Below, in pieces: positions 45,687-54,740 of a stretch of 64,000 nt of DNA. The notes under the pieces were generated by a model. The model had not been told where the DNA came from and searched no databases. It worked only from the letters and a program-made list of their open reading frames with translations. The stretch comes from Uliginosibacterium gangwonense DSM 18521. GTDB taxonomy: Bacteria > Pseudomonadota > Gammaproteobacteria > Burkholderiales > Rhodocyclaceae. The stretch spans positions 193,954 through 257,953 of the forward strand of contig NZ_KB892835.1 of assembly GCF_000373965.1 (NCBI RefSeq), read 5' to 3'. Positions within the stretch are counted from its first letter, which is position 1. Each line of letters opens with the position of its first letter. Both the position numbers and the translations under genes were made by a program.

Positions 45687-46973
45687 TTAGTGCCCCAGCA
45701 GTGAATAGAAAATTGCCGACATGGCGACCGCGCCAACAAACAGCACAAACACGTTGCTGGGCCGCCCGGCGTACTTGCGCATGGCGGGAACCTTGCGCAT
45801 AGCATACATCGGCATCACGAACAGCAGAGCAGCAATGATCGGGCCACACAGGGATTCGATCATGCCCAGGATGCTCGGGTTCAGCGTGGCAACGATCCAG
45901 ATCGCCAGGAACATGAACACGGCACTGACACGGTTGAGCACCTTGGTGTTGACCTGCTTGCCGCTGCCGTCCAACTGCTGGGCGATCAGGCCATTCAAGC
46001 CTTCACGGGCACCCAGGTAGTGGCCCAGGAAAGATTTGGACATGGCCACGAAGGCCACTGCCGGTGCTAACCATACCACCAGCGGATTGTTGAACTTGTT
46101 ACCGATGAACGACAGGATCGAGATGTTCTGCGATTTGGCGGCTGCCAACTCTACTGGGGAGAGGGCGAAGATGCAACTGAAGACAAAGAACATGACAACG
46201 GCAACCATCATCATCACTGCATACTTCTCGATCTTCTCACCCTTTTCAACGGCTTCTTCACCATATTGCTGCTGTTGTGCAACCGCGAAGCGGGAAATGA
46301 CGGGGGAATGGTTGAACGAGAACACCAGCACCGGGATGCTCAGCCACAGCGTGATGCTGAATTGCCCTGCAGAGGGCATGCCTTGCAGCGCAGCACCATT
46401 CCATTGCGGCACCAGGAACATGCCAAGGCCGATCAGCACGGCGATGAACGGATAGACCAGCCAGCTCATGACGCGTACTACCATCTGTTCGCTGGAGGCG
46501 ACAATGCCGAGCAGCCCGGCTGTCAGCACAAAGGAGAGCAGCGCGCGTGGCGGTGCGACCATGTGCAGCTGGTGGGTCATGAAGTTCTCAACCGTATTGG
46601 TCAGGCCCACGCCATAGAGCAGCAGAATCGGCAGGATGGTGAAGAAATACAGCAGCGTGATGAGTTTGCCTGCTGTGGCGCCGAAGTGCTCACCCACGAC
46701 TTCGGTGATATCGCTGCCCGGCTTGGATGACGAAAGAATAAAACGGATCAGGCCACGGTGGGCCAGATAGGTCATGGGAAAGGCCAGAACGGCCATCACC
46801 AGCAGCGGCCAGATGCCGCCCAGCCCGGCATTGATCGGCAAGAACAGGGTGCCTGCGCCAATGGCGGTGGCAAACAGGCCGAGTACCCAGGTTCGATCGT
46901 GGCCGTTTAAGGATGATCCGGCTGTAGGACGGCTCAGTACGCCATCCATGGTTTTACTTGTACTTGTGGACAT
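45687..46973 (-). CDS. sdaC: Serine transporter (HAAAP family, SdaC type)
   Basis: 428 aa with about 11 membrane helices; the first begins TWVLGLFATAIGAGTLFLPINAGLGG, the signature of the hydroxy/aromatic amino-acid permease family, and FSFNHSPVISRFAVAQQQQYG in the middle is typical of SdaC. It should import L-serine with protons. AAAGGAGGAAG sits seven bases before the ATG at 46973, which decides the start over an upstream in-frame one. It lies immediately upstream of sdaA, and together they form a serine catabolic unit. Confidence 0.93.
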   Translation of the reverse strand: MSTSTSKTMDGVLSRPTAGSSLNGHDRTWVLGLFATAIGAGTLFLPINAGLGGIWPLLVMAVLAFPMTYLAHRGLIRFILSSSKPGSDITEVVGEHFGATAGKLITLLYFFTILPILLLYGVGLTNTVENFMTHQLHMVAPPRALLSFVLTAGLLGIVASSEQMVVRVMSWLVYPFIAVLIGLGMFLVPQWNGAALQGMPSAGQFSITLWLSIPVLVFSFNHSPVISRFAVAQQQQYGEEAVEKGEKIEKYAVMMMVAVVMFFVFSCIFALSPVELAAAKSQNISILSFIGNKFNNPLVVWLAPAVAFVAMSKSFLGHYLGAREGLNGLIAQQLDGSGKQVNTKVLNRVSAVFMFLAIWIVATLNPSILGMIESLCGPIIAALLFVMPMYAMRKVPAMRKYAGRPSNVFVLFVGAVAMSAIFYSLLGH

Positions 46974-47288
46974 GTCTACTTCCTCCTTTTGATGAGCTGT
47001 GATCATCCAGATCGACCACTGCTTGAGAGGAAGTGTGTGCGAGGATTCAGCCGCTTTGTGGGGCTATATCCGGAACGGCGGTATGGGAATTTAAGCGGTT
47101 GATCCGGCAGGCGAACGGAGTTTGGCAGGGGAAGGCGTGCTGGTCAGCCGCCTGGAGAGCCCACTCCAGAGGGCTCACTTTGAGCGCTGCCAGACTCTTG
47201 GCCCGATCAAGGTAACACTTTTGCGGTGTTGAGACCAGTGGCCCACAAGCGCTGTGGGCCACATCCGGCGTGATACGTTGATAAATGA
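46974..47288. other. Control region of sdaC and terminal stem-loop of sucrose phosphorylase gene
   Basis: 315 bp with no gene. It contains a perfect 10-bp stem, GTGGCCCACA/TGTGGGCCAC (47238-47262, loop AGCGC), 27 bp after the sucrose phosphorylase stop; it lacks a T-run. The remainder should hold the sdaC promoter; no convincing -35/-10 pair was identified. Confidence 0.55.
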
Positions 47289-48779
47289 CTATTGCATCAT
47301 ATCCAAATGCTGGAATAAGTCAAACACGGCGTGGCCAGTATCTCCATTGTGCAGAATGGTGGCCCGACTATTGGCAAAATCGATTTGCAGCTCCGCCCAC
47401 GCATCCTCATGAGTCCAGCGCGCATAAAATTGCGTATCCGGGCAGGCCGGCAGGCTGAAGGTGCCGCCAAATGCTGAATGAGTGTTTCTGAAATGGATCA
47501 GGCGGAACAGATCTTTCACTACCGGGCGTTCGACATGTTCGGCGACTTCTGCGGGCGTGTAGTAGTGGCGATTGATGTCGCGCCCGACCTGGGTTTTTTC
47601 CAATAGCCCCATGTCATTACAGCCTGCCAGAAGGCCGACGTAATACACCTGGGGAATCCCAGGCGAGAAGAACTGGATGGCGCGGGCAAGGATGTAATCG
47701 CGGTCGTTGCGGCCCAAGGCATCGTAATAGGTGCAATTGACCTGATAGAGATCGAGATTGCTGGCCGCAGCCCCCGTGGCCCTTCGGCTTTGATTGGCGC
47801 TGTTGGCATGCATTTGCTCCACCAGTTGGCTCAGTTCTTCCGGGGGGATCAGGCCGGGCGAATTCGGGCTGCCAGCATCGGCCCCCACATCAATCACGCC
47901 GATGCCATCATGCGTATCGAGTACGGTGATGGCGTTGCGCGGGCTGATTGCCAGCCATTGCTTCAGATAGCGGCCAGTCTTGTTGATCAGCGCATGCAGT
48001 ACCAGTGGGGGGAGGGCAAAGTCATAGACGCGGTCAACGCGTTGGGCAATCTCGATCTGCTTGCGGTAGTAGGAGTGAATTTCGACGAGCACTTCCATGC
48101 CACGGGTGCGGGCCGCAGCCGCCAACTCACCGATGAAGGCGAAGGTTTCGGGGATCATGAAGCAGTTGGTCCCCGGCTTTTTGATCGCATAGCCCGCCGC
48201 ATCCAGGCGGATCGACTGGATTCCTGCCTCGGCGAAGGCATCAAGAATCCGCGTCAGATAACGCTGACCACTGGCATGGGTAACGTCAATGTCGATCTGG
48301 TTGCTGGTAAAGCTGGTCCACAAGATGGCTTTTTGCCCGTTCGCCAGCGTTGTGTAGGTAAAGGGCAGGCCGGGGCGGGGGCGATAGATTTTCAGCAGGT
48401 CTTCTTCTGTGGCGCCTTGGGGAAATACCTTGGATAGGCGCAGGAAGAGGCCGTTGTACTCAGACTTGCCTCCTTTGGCTGAATAGTCCAGGAATTGCGC
48501 GGATTGGGCGGACATGTGATTGACGATCAGGTCGGCCATGATCTCGTAGTCTTTGCCCAGTTGCCGCACATCCGTCCAGTCGCCCAGACGCGGATCAACA
48601 GTCGCGTGATCAATGGGATCAAAACCTGCATCGCTGCCATCAATAGGCGTGAAGAAGGGCAGTAAGTGAACCCCGCCAAACAAATCGCGTAAAGGGCCTG
48701 CCAGCAAGGATTGAAGTCCTGCGAGTCCGCCTCCGCCAAGCCTGTCCACATAGGTGATCAGTTGTACTTGGTTTTTCAT
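47289..48779 (-). CDS. Sucrose phosphorylase (GH13 subfamily 18)
   Basis: 496-aa cytoplasmic enzyme that splits sucrose with phosphate into alpha-glucose-1-phosphate and fructose. The sequence follows the bifidobacterial sucrose phosphorylases closely: MKNQVQLITYVDRLGGGG, VHLLPFFTPIDGSDAGFDPIDH, MADLIVNHMS, nucleophile Asp in IRLDAAGYAIKKPGT, acid/base Glu in VLVEIHSYYRKQIEIA and ITVLDTHDGIGVIDV. ATG at 48779 has GGAAAG upstream. Divergent from the sugar ABC importer across a 264-bp region carrying three operators. A related GH13_18 activity on glucosylglycerate or sucrose-6-phosphate cannot be excluded, but the sucrose-type sequence is the best fit. Confidence 0.93.
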   Translation of the reverse strand: MKNQVQLITYVDRLGGGGLAGLQSLLAGPLRDLFGGVHLLPFFTPIDGSDAGFDPIDHATVDPRLGDWTDVRQLGKDYEIMADLIVNHMSAQSAQFLDYSAKGGKSEYNGLFLRLSKVFPQGATEEDLLKIYRPRPGLPFTYTTLANGQKAILWTSFTSNQIDIDVTHASGQRYLTRILDAFAEAGIQSIRLDAAGYAIKKPGTNCFMIPETFAFIGELAAAARTRGMEVLVEIHSYYRKQIEIAQRVDRVYDFALPPLVLHALINKTGRYLKQWLAISPRNAITVLDTHDGIGVIDVGADAGSPNSPGLIPPEELSQLVEQMHANSANQSRRATGAAASNLDLYQVNCTYYDALGRNDRDYILARAIQFFSPGIPQVYYVGLLAGCNDMGLLEKTQVGRDINRHYYTPAEVAEHVERPVVKDLFRLIHFRNTHSAFGGTFSLPACPDTQFYARWTHEDAWAELQIDFANSRATILHNGDTGHAVFDLFQHLDMMQ

Positions 48780-48864
48780 GTTTTATTCTTTCCAGCAAAT
48801 AGGGTGTGTTCGTGCTGGCACAGTCTGATCATCAGGACTGTCGCCATGGGGTTTCAATTGTTAC

Positions 48865-48880
48865 TCCAAAGCGCTTTGGA
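48865..48880. promoter_or_regulatory. Sugar-regulon operator 1
   Basis: TCCAAAGCGCTTTGGA, a perfect 16-bp palindrome about 86 bp upstream of the sucrose phosphorylase start and upstream of the importer promoter. LacI-family type; centre 44 bp from operator 2. Confidence 0.88.
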
Positions 48881-48888
48881 TTGCACTG

Positions 48889-48905
48889 AAGGTTTTCCCT
48901 GATAG
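48889..48905 (+). promoter_or_regulatory. Conserved promoter box of the importer operon
   Basis: AAGGTTTTCCCTGATAG. Near-identical boxes occur at 57011-56995 (minus) and 57359-57375, each 22-23 bp before a CAAAGCGCTTTG core. ATAG may be part of a -10 element (GATAGT here, TATAGT at the porin); no good -35 is seen. Confidence 0.7.
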
Positions 48906-48927
48906 TAGTCCAAAGCGCTTTGGACTA
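48906..48927. promoter_or_regulatory. Sugar-regulon operator 2
   Basis: A 22-bp perfect palindrome around the core CCAAAGCGCTTTGG, the most symmetric copy in the window. It lies where the transcription start of the importer operon is expected, so binding should repress. Confidence 0.9.
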
Positions 48928-48931
48928 ATTT

Positions 48932-48945
48932 TCAAATCGCTTTGA
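48932..48945. promoter_or_regulatory. Sugar-regulon operator 3 (degenerate)
   Basis: TCAAATCGCTTTGA, one symmetric mismatch from the operator core, centred 22 bp (two helical turns) from operator 2. Confidence 0.65.
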
Positions 48946-49043
48946 GAGCAAACACGATAACTGTGCATGTATCGGGCAGCGTGATGGGCAGATTCGGGGT
49001 TGAAAGCCGTTTTCCGGCTGAAATAAAATCAAGGAGACAAGCA

Positions 49044-50324
49044 ATGCATGTGAACAAGAATTGGTTCGTCAAGGTGGTAGGCTTTGTGGGCTTGGGGGTC
49101 GCAAGCGGTGCTGCCTTGGCCGAAACACCGGTCTCAATGTGGGTCCATTCCGGCCCTGGGCCAGAGCGCGAAGTCTATGCAGCAGCAGTCAAATCCTTCA
49201 ACGATTCGCAAAAGGATATCAAGCTTGAACTGGTGGCGCTGCCCGAAGGCAGCTATAGCGACCAGATCAACGCCGCAGCCTTGGCCAGAAAGCTGCCCTG
49301 TATTCTCGATTTTGACGGCCCCAATGTATATAACTACGCGTGGACCAAGAAAATCATTCCCCTGGATGACTTTGCCGAACTCAAGCCGATCAAGGCCGAT
49401 CTGCTGCCCTCTTTGCTGCGGCAGGGAACCTTCAACAAGAAGCTCTACAGCGTCGGTCAGTATGATTCCGGTCTGGCCATCTGGGGCAACAAAAAGCTCC
49501 TGACCAAGGCTGGCATCCGCATTCCGGCCAAAGTAAGCGAGGCGTGGACGTTTGCCGAATTCGAGGATGCACTCAAAAAGCTCAAGGCAGCCGGAGTGGC
49601 CTATCCGCTTGACATGAAATTCAACTATGGTTTCGGCGAGTGGTTCACCTATGGCTTCTCACCGATTGTACAAAGTTTTGGTGGCGATCTGATCAACCGC
49701 AATGGCTTCAAAACCGCCCAGGGTGCAATCAATGGCCCGGAAGCTGTCAGGGCCATGACGACCCTGCAAAACTGGACCAAAAACGGCTACGTAAATGCCT
49801 CCACACATGACGATGGCGATTTCGTCAAGGGGACGGCCGCGCTCTCCTACGTCGGCCACTGGACCTACAGCGACTACAAAAAAGCGCTGGGTAATGATCT
49901 GGTACTGATCCCGATGCCCAAGTTCGGCAAGAAGGCCGTGACTGGCGCGGGCTCATGGAATTTTGGGATTACTGCTGATTGCAAAGACCCGCGTGCTGCC
50001 GCAAAGGTAATTGGGCACCTGATGAGCTCTGCGCAAATCCTTCAACTGACTGATGTTAACGGTGCTATACCGGGCACGATGACGGCGCTGAAGGCCAGCA
50101 AGAATTATGCAGCCGGAGGCCCGCTGGCGATTTACGCCGAGCAGGCGACTGAGCATGTTTCGCTTGTTCGTCCGGAAACGCCAGCCTACCCGGCGATCAC
50201 CTCGGCATTCGCTGAAGCGGTGAAAAACATTGTCGCAGGCTCAGACGTCAAGAAGGAACTGGATAAGGCGGCCAAGAAAATTGACCAGAACATTGAGGAT
50301 AACAACGGTTATCCGGTCAAGTAA
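49044..50324 (+). CDS. Sugar ABC transporter substrate-binding protein (copy 1)
   Basis: 426 aa of the extracellular solute-binding protein family 1. Signal peptide MHVNKNWFVKVVGFVGLGVASGAALA, mature start ETPVSMWVHSGPGPEREVY. Core phrases include LPCILDFDGPNVYNYAW, LYSVGQYDSGLAIWGNKKLL and ALSYVGHWTYSDYKKALGNDLVLIPMPKFG. AAGGAGA six bases before the ATG at 49044 decides the start. First gene of the importer operon; the genetic context points to sucrose or another alpha-glucoside. It has a close paralogue at 57486. A 10-bp stem-loop follows the stop codon. Confidence 0.93.
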   Translation: MHVNKNWFVKVVGFVGLGVASGAALAETPVSMWVHSGPGPEREVYAAAVKSFNDSQKDIKLELVALPEGSYSDQINAAALARKLPCILDFDGPNVYNYAWTKKIIPLDDFAELKPIKADLLPSLLRQGTFNKKLYSVGQYDSGLAIWGNKKLLTKAGIRIPAKVSEAWTFAEFEDALKKLKAAGVAYPLDMKFNYGFGEWFTYGFSPIVQSFGGDLINRNGFKTAQGAINGPEAVRAMTTLQNWTKNGYVNASTHDDGDFVKGTAALSYVGHWTYSDYKKALGNDLVLIPMPKFGKKAVTGAGSWNFGITADCKDPRAAAKVIGHLMSSAQILQLTDVNGAIPGTMTALKASKNYAAGGPLAIYAEQATEHVSLVRPETPAYPAITSAFAEAVKNIVAGSDVKKELDKAAKKIDQNIEDNNGYPVK

Positions 50325-50337
50325 GCCTGCTTGAATA

Positions 50338-50365
50338 CGTTGGCCCCAAGGCTCTGGGGCCAACG
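50338..50365 (+). terminator. Intercistronic stem-loop after binding-protein gene
   Basis: CGTTGGCCCC pairs perfectly with GGGGCCAACG around an 8-nt loop, 13 bp after the stop and without a T-run. Typical of hairpins that protect binding-protein mRNA and lower expression of the permeases downstream. Confidence 0.65.
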
Positions 50366-50443
50366 CGAAGGCTTACGCCAAGTATGGTATAGACTTGGCA
50401 TGTAATGCATAAAGCATTAAAAACTAGCGAACCGTATCGCATC

Positions 50444-51397
50444 ATGACTTCGAATCCTGCTTTGACATCAGGCGCCTCTGCGCCGAGTATTCCGTCGTCG
50501 GCCAAGCGCAAAGGCCGATTGACCCCTTGGTTTTTCGCCGCACCAGGTCTTACCCTCCTCCTGTTGTTTTTGGTGCTGCCCTTTCTTCTGGCGCTGGTAT
50601 TGTCATTCACCGATCAGCGCCTGGTGACCAATGAAGAGATTGGCACACATTTTGTGGGGCTGCGCAATTACATCCGCCTGTTTGACGACGACTCTTTCTG
50701 GGCCGCATTACGCAACAATTTCTTCTTTGTGGTGATTGTGACCCCGATCCAGTCGGCGCTTGCTTTGCTTCTTGCGCTTCTGGTCAATCAAAAGTTGGCT
50801 GGGGCGCGGATTTTCCGCACCATCTATTTCATGCCGGTGGCAACTACCATGGCGGTGGTGGCCGTTGTGTGGTCGCTGCTCTACGCACCGGATCAAGGGG
50901 TGATCAACCGGCTGGTAGGCGTGTTGAGCTTTGGTATGGTTGGGCCGCAGGACTGGCTGCGTAACCCCACCCTGGTGATGCCCGCCGTCATGCTGTTATC
51001 AATCTGGCAAGGCGTGGGCTTCCAGATGCTGGTTTTCCTGGCCGGTTTACAGTCAATTCCACTTGACCTTTATGAAGCCGCAAAACTGGATGGAGCGACC
51101 GCACGGCAGCAATTCCTGTATGTGACGCTGCCGATGCTGAAAAATACGACGATTTTCGTGCTGATCACCACCACGATCTACGCCTTCCAGCTCTTCACGC
51201 AGGTGCAGATCATCGCAAACAGCGGCACGCCTGCACCGGTTGACTCGTTCCGGACGATGGTCATGTTGATGGTACAAGAAGGTTTCAGCAATGGGAAGAT
51301 TGGCTATGCATCAGCCATATCCGTGGTGTTCTTCCTTATCGTACTGGCCATTTCCCTTGTTCAACGCCTACTGCTCAAAGAAGAGAGGGCCGTGTGA
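50444..51397 (+). CDS. Sugar ABC transporter permease (MalF/UgpA type)
   Basis: About 317 aa, six membrane helices. The first helix begins LTPWFFAAPGLTLLLLFLVLPFLLAL. The conserved ATPase-contact loop is IPLDLYEAAKLDGATARQQFLYVTLPML near residue 210. ATG at 50444 gives a usual N-terminal tail; an ATG at 50405 is in frame and neither has a strong ribosome site. Its stop overlaps the start of the second permease (TGATG). Confidence 0.92.
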   Translation: MTSNPALTSGASAPSIPSSAKRKGRLTPWFFAAPGLTLLLLFLVLPFLLALVLSFTDQRLVTNEEIGTHFVGLRNYIRLFDDDSFWAALRNNFFFVVIVTPIQSALALLLALLVNQKLAGARIFRTIYFMPVATTMAVVAVVWSLLYAPDQGVINRLVGVLSFGMVGPQDWLRNPTLVMPAVMLLSIWQGVGFQMLVFLAGLQSIPLDLYEAAKLDGATARQQFLYVTLPMLKNTTIFVLITTTIYAFQLFTQVQIIANSGTPAPVDSFRTMVMLMVQEGFSNGKIGYASAISVVFFLIVLAISLVQRLLLKEERAV

Positions 51398-52287
51398 TGA
51401 GTGCCGTTCCGTTCCAACCCTCGCTGGGGCGCAGCAAAATGATTGCGCGTGTGCTGCAATATGCCTTGCACATCGCACTGGTCTTGTTCTTCCTATTTCC
51501 CTTGGTATTCATGTTCGTCTCTGCATTCAAGGGTGATGAACTACAGTTGCTCAAAGACATGGGCAGCATGATGGCTTTTGTGCCGCATGGAGATGTCTCG
51601 GGGAAGAATTTTGCCAGTGTTTTTTCATCAAGCAGTTTCAGGCAGGCGTTTTTCAATTCGACATTTACGGTCAGCATCACGGTGATCCTGGGTATCCTGG
51701 TCAACAGCATGTTGGCCTATGCCCTGGCGCGTTTCCGCTTCCGTGGGCGGACGTTGATTTTGACGGCCATCATTGCCTTAATCATTATTCCATTCGAGGC
51801 CATTGCAGTGCCATTGCTGATGCTCGTCAATGAATTGCCGTGGTTCAGCGGCACACGGGGGTGGTTGGATTCCTATCAGGTACAGATCATTCCATTTGTT
51901 GCGCACGCGTTTTCCATCTACCTGTTCTACCAGTTCTTCATCGCCTTGCCGAAAGATCTGGAAGAAGCCGCGATGATGGATGGCGCAAGCCGCCTGCGTA
52001 TTTACTGGAGCATTGTCATGCCCCTGTCCAAGCCGGTGATTGCCACGGTGGCCGTGCTGCAGTTCCTGTCGCGCTGGGGGGATTTGCTCTGGCCCGTGAT
52101 GGTGGTACGTGGCGACAACTATGCCACGCTGCCTTTGGCCATGCAGACATTTTTCGGACAATACCCACGGCATTGGGGTGAGGTCATGGCGTTTGCTGCG
52201 ATGGCGACCTTGCCAACATTGAGCTTGTTTATTGTGTTCCAACGCTGGTTTGTGCGTAGCGCGATTTCCAGTGGCGTGAAGGGGTGA
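51397..52287 (+). CDS. Sugar ABC transporter permease (MalG/UgpE type)
   Basis: 296 aa with six membrane helices. ATPase-contact loop LPKDLEEAAMMDGASRLRIYWSIVMPLSKPVI near residue 190. The ATG overlaps the preceding stop codon by one base, so the two permeases are translationally coupled. A GTG one codon upstream is equally possible. The two permeases should form the heterodimeric channel. Confidence 0.93.
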   Translation: MSAVPFQPSLGRSKMIARVLQYALHIALVLFFLFPLVFMFVSAFKGDELQLLKDMGSMMAFVPHGDVSGKNFASVFSSSSFRQAFFNSTFTVSITVILGILVNSMLAYALARFRFRGRTLILTAIIALIIIPFEAIAVPLLMLVNELPWFSGTRGWLDSYQVQIIPFVAHAFSIYLFYQFFIALPKDLEEAAMMDGASRLRIYWSIVMPLSKPVIATVAVLQFLSRWGDLLWPVMVVRGDNYATLPLAMQTFFGQYPRHWGEVMAFAAMATLPTLSLFIVFQRWFVRSAISSGVKG

Positions 52288-52390
52288 GAATCCGGTGAGT
52301 CCCTGCTGTGCCACAAGCGCGGTGGGCAGGGGAAACAGAATAGAGCCGGGTGGGGCAAAAGCCCGGCAGATAATGGATGAGGAGCAGGTC

Positions 52391-53488
52391 ATGGCCAGTG
52401 TGAAGATGCGGAAAATACGTAAGACATATGACAATAGTGTCGAGGTGATCAAGGGGGTTGACCTTGAGGTAAAAGATGGGGAATTCATGGTTTTCGTCGG
52501 CCCGTCCGGCTGCGGAAAATCAACCATGATGCGCATGATTGCGGGCCTTGAGGAAATCAGCGACGGGGAGCTGCACATTGGTGAGCGTCTGGCGAATGAC
52601 CTGCCACCAGTCGATCGCAAGGTGGCGATGGTATTCCAAAGTTACGCTCTGTATCCACATATGACGGTGGCAGAGAACATGGGTTTCGGGCTCAAATTGG
52701 CAGGCACGCCAAAGGCTGAGGTCAAGGAGATCGTCGGTAAGGCCGCCGAGATCTTGCGGATCTCCCACCTCCTGGAGCGTCGCCCCAAGGCGCTCTCCGG
52801 TGGTCAGCGTCAGAGGGTGGCCATTGGCCGGGCGATTGTGCGCAAGCCAGGCGTGTTTTTGTTTGACGAGCCGCTTTCCAACCTTGATGCCGGGTTGCGT
52901 GTGCAGATGCGGGTGGAGCTGACCAAGCTTCACAAGGAGCTTGGCAGTACCATGATTTACGTGACTCATGATCAGACGGAGGCGATGACCATGGGAGACC
53001 GTATCGCGGTATTCAACCAGGGCGTGGTCGAACAAGTCGGACCGCCCATGGAACTCTACCGCGATCCCGTCAACACCTTTGTGGCAGAGTTTTTAGGTGC
53101 CCCGAAGATGAATTTGTTACCGGCCAAATGGGCAAAGCAGGGAAATGGTGCCATGCTGGAGGTTGGAGGCTGTAAAATACCTTGGAATGGGGATGGTGCG
53201 GGCCCTATTGAAGCTGTGCGCGATGATTTGCTGCTGGGGATTCGCCCGGAACATATAGATGTCCTCTCGGATGCCTCCGAGACGGGTACAATTGGCGCAA
53301 AGCTCGAAGTTGTGGAACGTCTTGGTGACACCGTGTTGCTTTACGTAAAGATTGCTGGGCTGGACTCTCATGTGGCAGTCAAACTGCCGGAGGACGGAAA
53401 TCAGTGGTCCCGTGGTGCCGTAGTGGGTTTGCGGCCACGAGAAAAAGCTGCCTTGCTTTTTGCCAGGAGTGGACAGCGCGTTAATTGA
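52391..53488 (+). CDS. Sugar ABC transporter ATPase (MalK/UgpC/MsmK type)
   Basis: 365 aa. Walker A VGPSGCGKSTMMR, Q-loop MVFQSYALYPHMTV, signature LSGGQRQRVAIGRA, Walker B VFLFDEPLSNLDA and the switch histidine in YVTHDQTEAMT. The C-terminal 130 residues form the OB/TOBE regulatory domain with LLGIRPEHIDVL. GAGGAG seven bases before the ATG at 52391 supports this start; a longer frame upstream has an unlikely N-terminus. A dedicated ATPase within the operon, completing the importer. Confidence 0.95.
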   Translation: MASVKMRKIRKTYDNSVEVIKGVDLEVKDGEFMVFVGPSGCGKSTMMRMIAGLEEISDGELHIGERLANDLPPVDRKVAMVFQSYALYPHMTVAENMGFGLKLAGTPKAEVKEIVGKAAEILRISHLLERRPKALSGGQRQRVAIGRAIVRKPGVFLFDEPLSNLDAGLRVQMRVELTKLHKELGSTMIYVTHDQTEAMTMGDRIAVFNQGVVEQVGPPMELYRDPVNTFVAEFLGAPKMNLLPAKWAKQGNGAMLEVGGCKIPWNGDGAGPIEAVRDDLLLGIRPEHIDVLSDASETGTIGAKLEVVERLGDTVLLYVKIAGLDSHVAVKLPEDGNQWSRGAVVGLRPREKAALLFARSGQRVN

Positions 53489-53653
53489 AGGATGACGGCG
53501 GAGGTTCTTTTCTCCGCCAATTCTGTTGGGATACGCGGTGCCTAGGCAGGGTGATGCATGCATAACGCAATGCGGCAGCATGTGAAGACCAGGACGACTC
53601 CGAAGTGCTTGCCCGATATGTGGATGCAAGCTGCATTATAGGAACTTGGTGTC

Positions 53654-54682
53654 GTGAATCTCAAACAATTATCTGAAAGCCTGGGCCTGTCGCAAACCAC
53701 TGTCAGCCGTGCGCTGAACGGTTACTCTGACGTTAACGAAGCCACCCGTGAGCGGGTGGTGGAAACCGCCAAGCGCCTGGGCTATAAACCGAACGCCATG
53801 GCGCGGCGCCTGGCGATGGGCAAGGCCGATGCGGTGGGGTTGGTCTACCCGCTTGACGCGCTTGATATGGGAGACCCCCGCTTCCTTGAAGTGATTGAGG
53901 GGCTGACTGATGCACTCAATGCCAACGATATTGATGTCTTGATTGCCTCTGCGGGAAAGGCCAACGAGCTTAAAACCTATGAGCGGCTGATTCGTGGTCA
54001 CCGTGTGGATGGTTTGATTGTTGCCCGCACCCTGATCAAAGACCCGCGCATCCAGTATTTGCGGCAGGCAAAATTCCCGTTTGTTTCTTATGGGCGTACC
54101 CAGGACCCATCTGCATTTTCATGGTTCGATTTCGACAATGAATTGGGGTGCCGTCTGGCGGTGCGCCGTCTGGTTGGTTTTGGGCATCAGCATATCGCCT
54201 ACATCCATGCGTCCTTGAATATGAATTTTGCCCGTCAGCGCTATGAAGGTTTCATGGCAGAGATGCGTGAGGCGGCATTGCCGGTGAACCCGGATTGGGT
54301 AAAGGACGCGGGCTTTGCGCCTCGGAGTGGCTATGACGCCATGCGTGCCCTGCTGGCTGCAGAGACGCGTCCGACAGCAATTGTTGTCGATAACAATCTG
54401 GCGGGCGTAGGCGTGTTGCAGGCGCTGTACGAGGCAGGACTCAAAGTAGGGGAGGATTGTTCGGTGATTGTGTATGACGGTGTCCCGCAAACCGTGTTCA
54501 CCAATCATTCGGAATTGACTTCTGTCGAGCAGGCTACGCCCTATGAGGCAGGCAAAAAGCTGGCAGAGTTGATACAGGGGGTGATGCAGGGCAAGCCCCT
54601 GTCTGAGCTGCAGGTCTTGTGGAAGCCAAGCATCCGCGCCGGGCATTCCGACGGCCCGGTCGGCCCCCAGTCTCGCCGCTAG
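53654..54682 (+). CDS. LacI-family regulator of the sugar locus
   Basis: 342 aa. N-terminal helix-turn-helix NLKQLSESLGLSQTTVSRALNGYSDVNEATRERV, hinge KRLGYKPNAMARRLAMGKADAVGLV and ligand-binding domain with LGCRLAVRRLVGFGHQHIAYIH and PTAIVVDNNLAGVGVLQAL. The start is GTG at 53654. It resembles AglR-type regulators of alpha-glucoside uptake. It is the natural candidate to bind the AAAGCGCTTT operators in this locus; no copy lies in its own 165-bp upstream region. A terminator follows. Confidence 0.92.
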   Translation: MNLKQLSESLGLSQTTVSRALNGYSDVNEATRERVVETAKRLGYKPNAMARRLAMGKADAVGLVYPLDALDMGDPRFLEVIEGLTDALNANDIDVLIASAGKANELKTYERLIRGHRVDGLIVARTLIKDPRIQYLRQAKFPFVSYGRTQDPSAFSWFDFDNELGCRLAVRRLVGFGHQHIAYIHASLNMNFARQRYEGFMAEMREAALPVNPDWVKDAGFAPRSGYDAMRALLAAETRPTAIVVDNNLAGVGVLQALYEAGLKVGEDCSVIVYDGVPQTVFTNHSELTSVEQATPYEAGKKLAELIQGVMQGKPLSELQVLWKPSIRAGHSDGPVGPQSRR

Positions 54683-54703
54683 GCTTTTGCGCGGGGAAAA
54701 ATG

Positions 54704-54740
54704 TTGTGATGCCTATTGATTGGGCATCACAATGTTTTTT
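54704..54740 (+). terminator. Terminator after the LacI gene
   Basis: TTGTGATGCC pairs with GGCATCACAA, with a 9-nt loop and a T6 run at 54735-54740. The stop codon of the convergent RpoA-CTD-like gene (54727-54729) lies inside the stem, so the two 3' ends overlap. Confidence 0.9.

Noticed and set aside
47092-47099. ACCGCTTA (minus strand) as a BtsR half-site upstream of sdaC
   Set aside because: Only one half-site matches; the next partial match has the wrong spacing. The degenerate 8-mer is expected several times by chance and one also occurs near 36644 before an unrelated operon.
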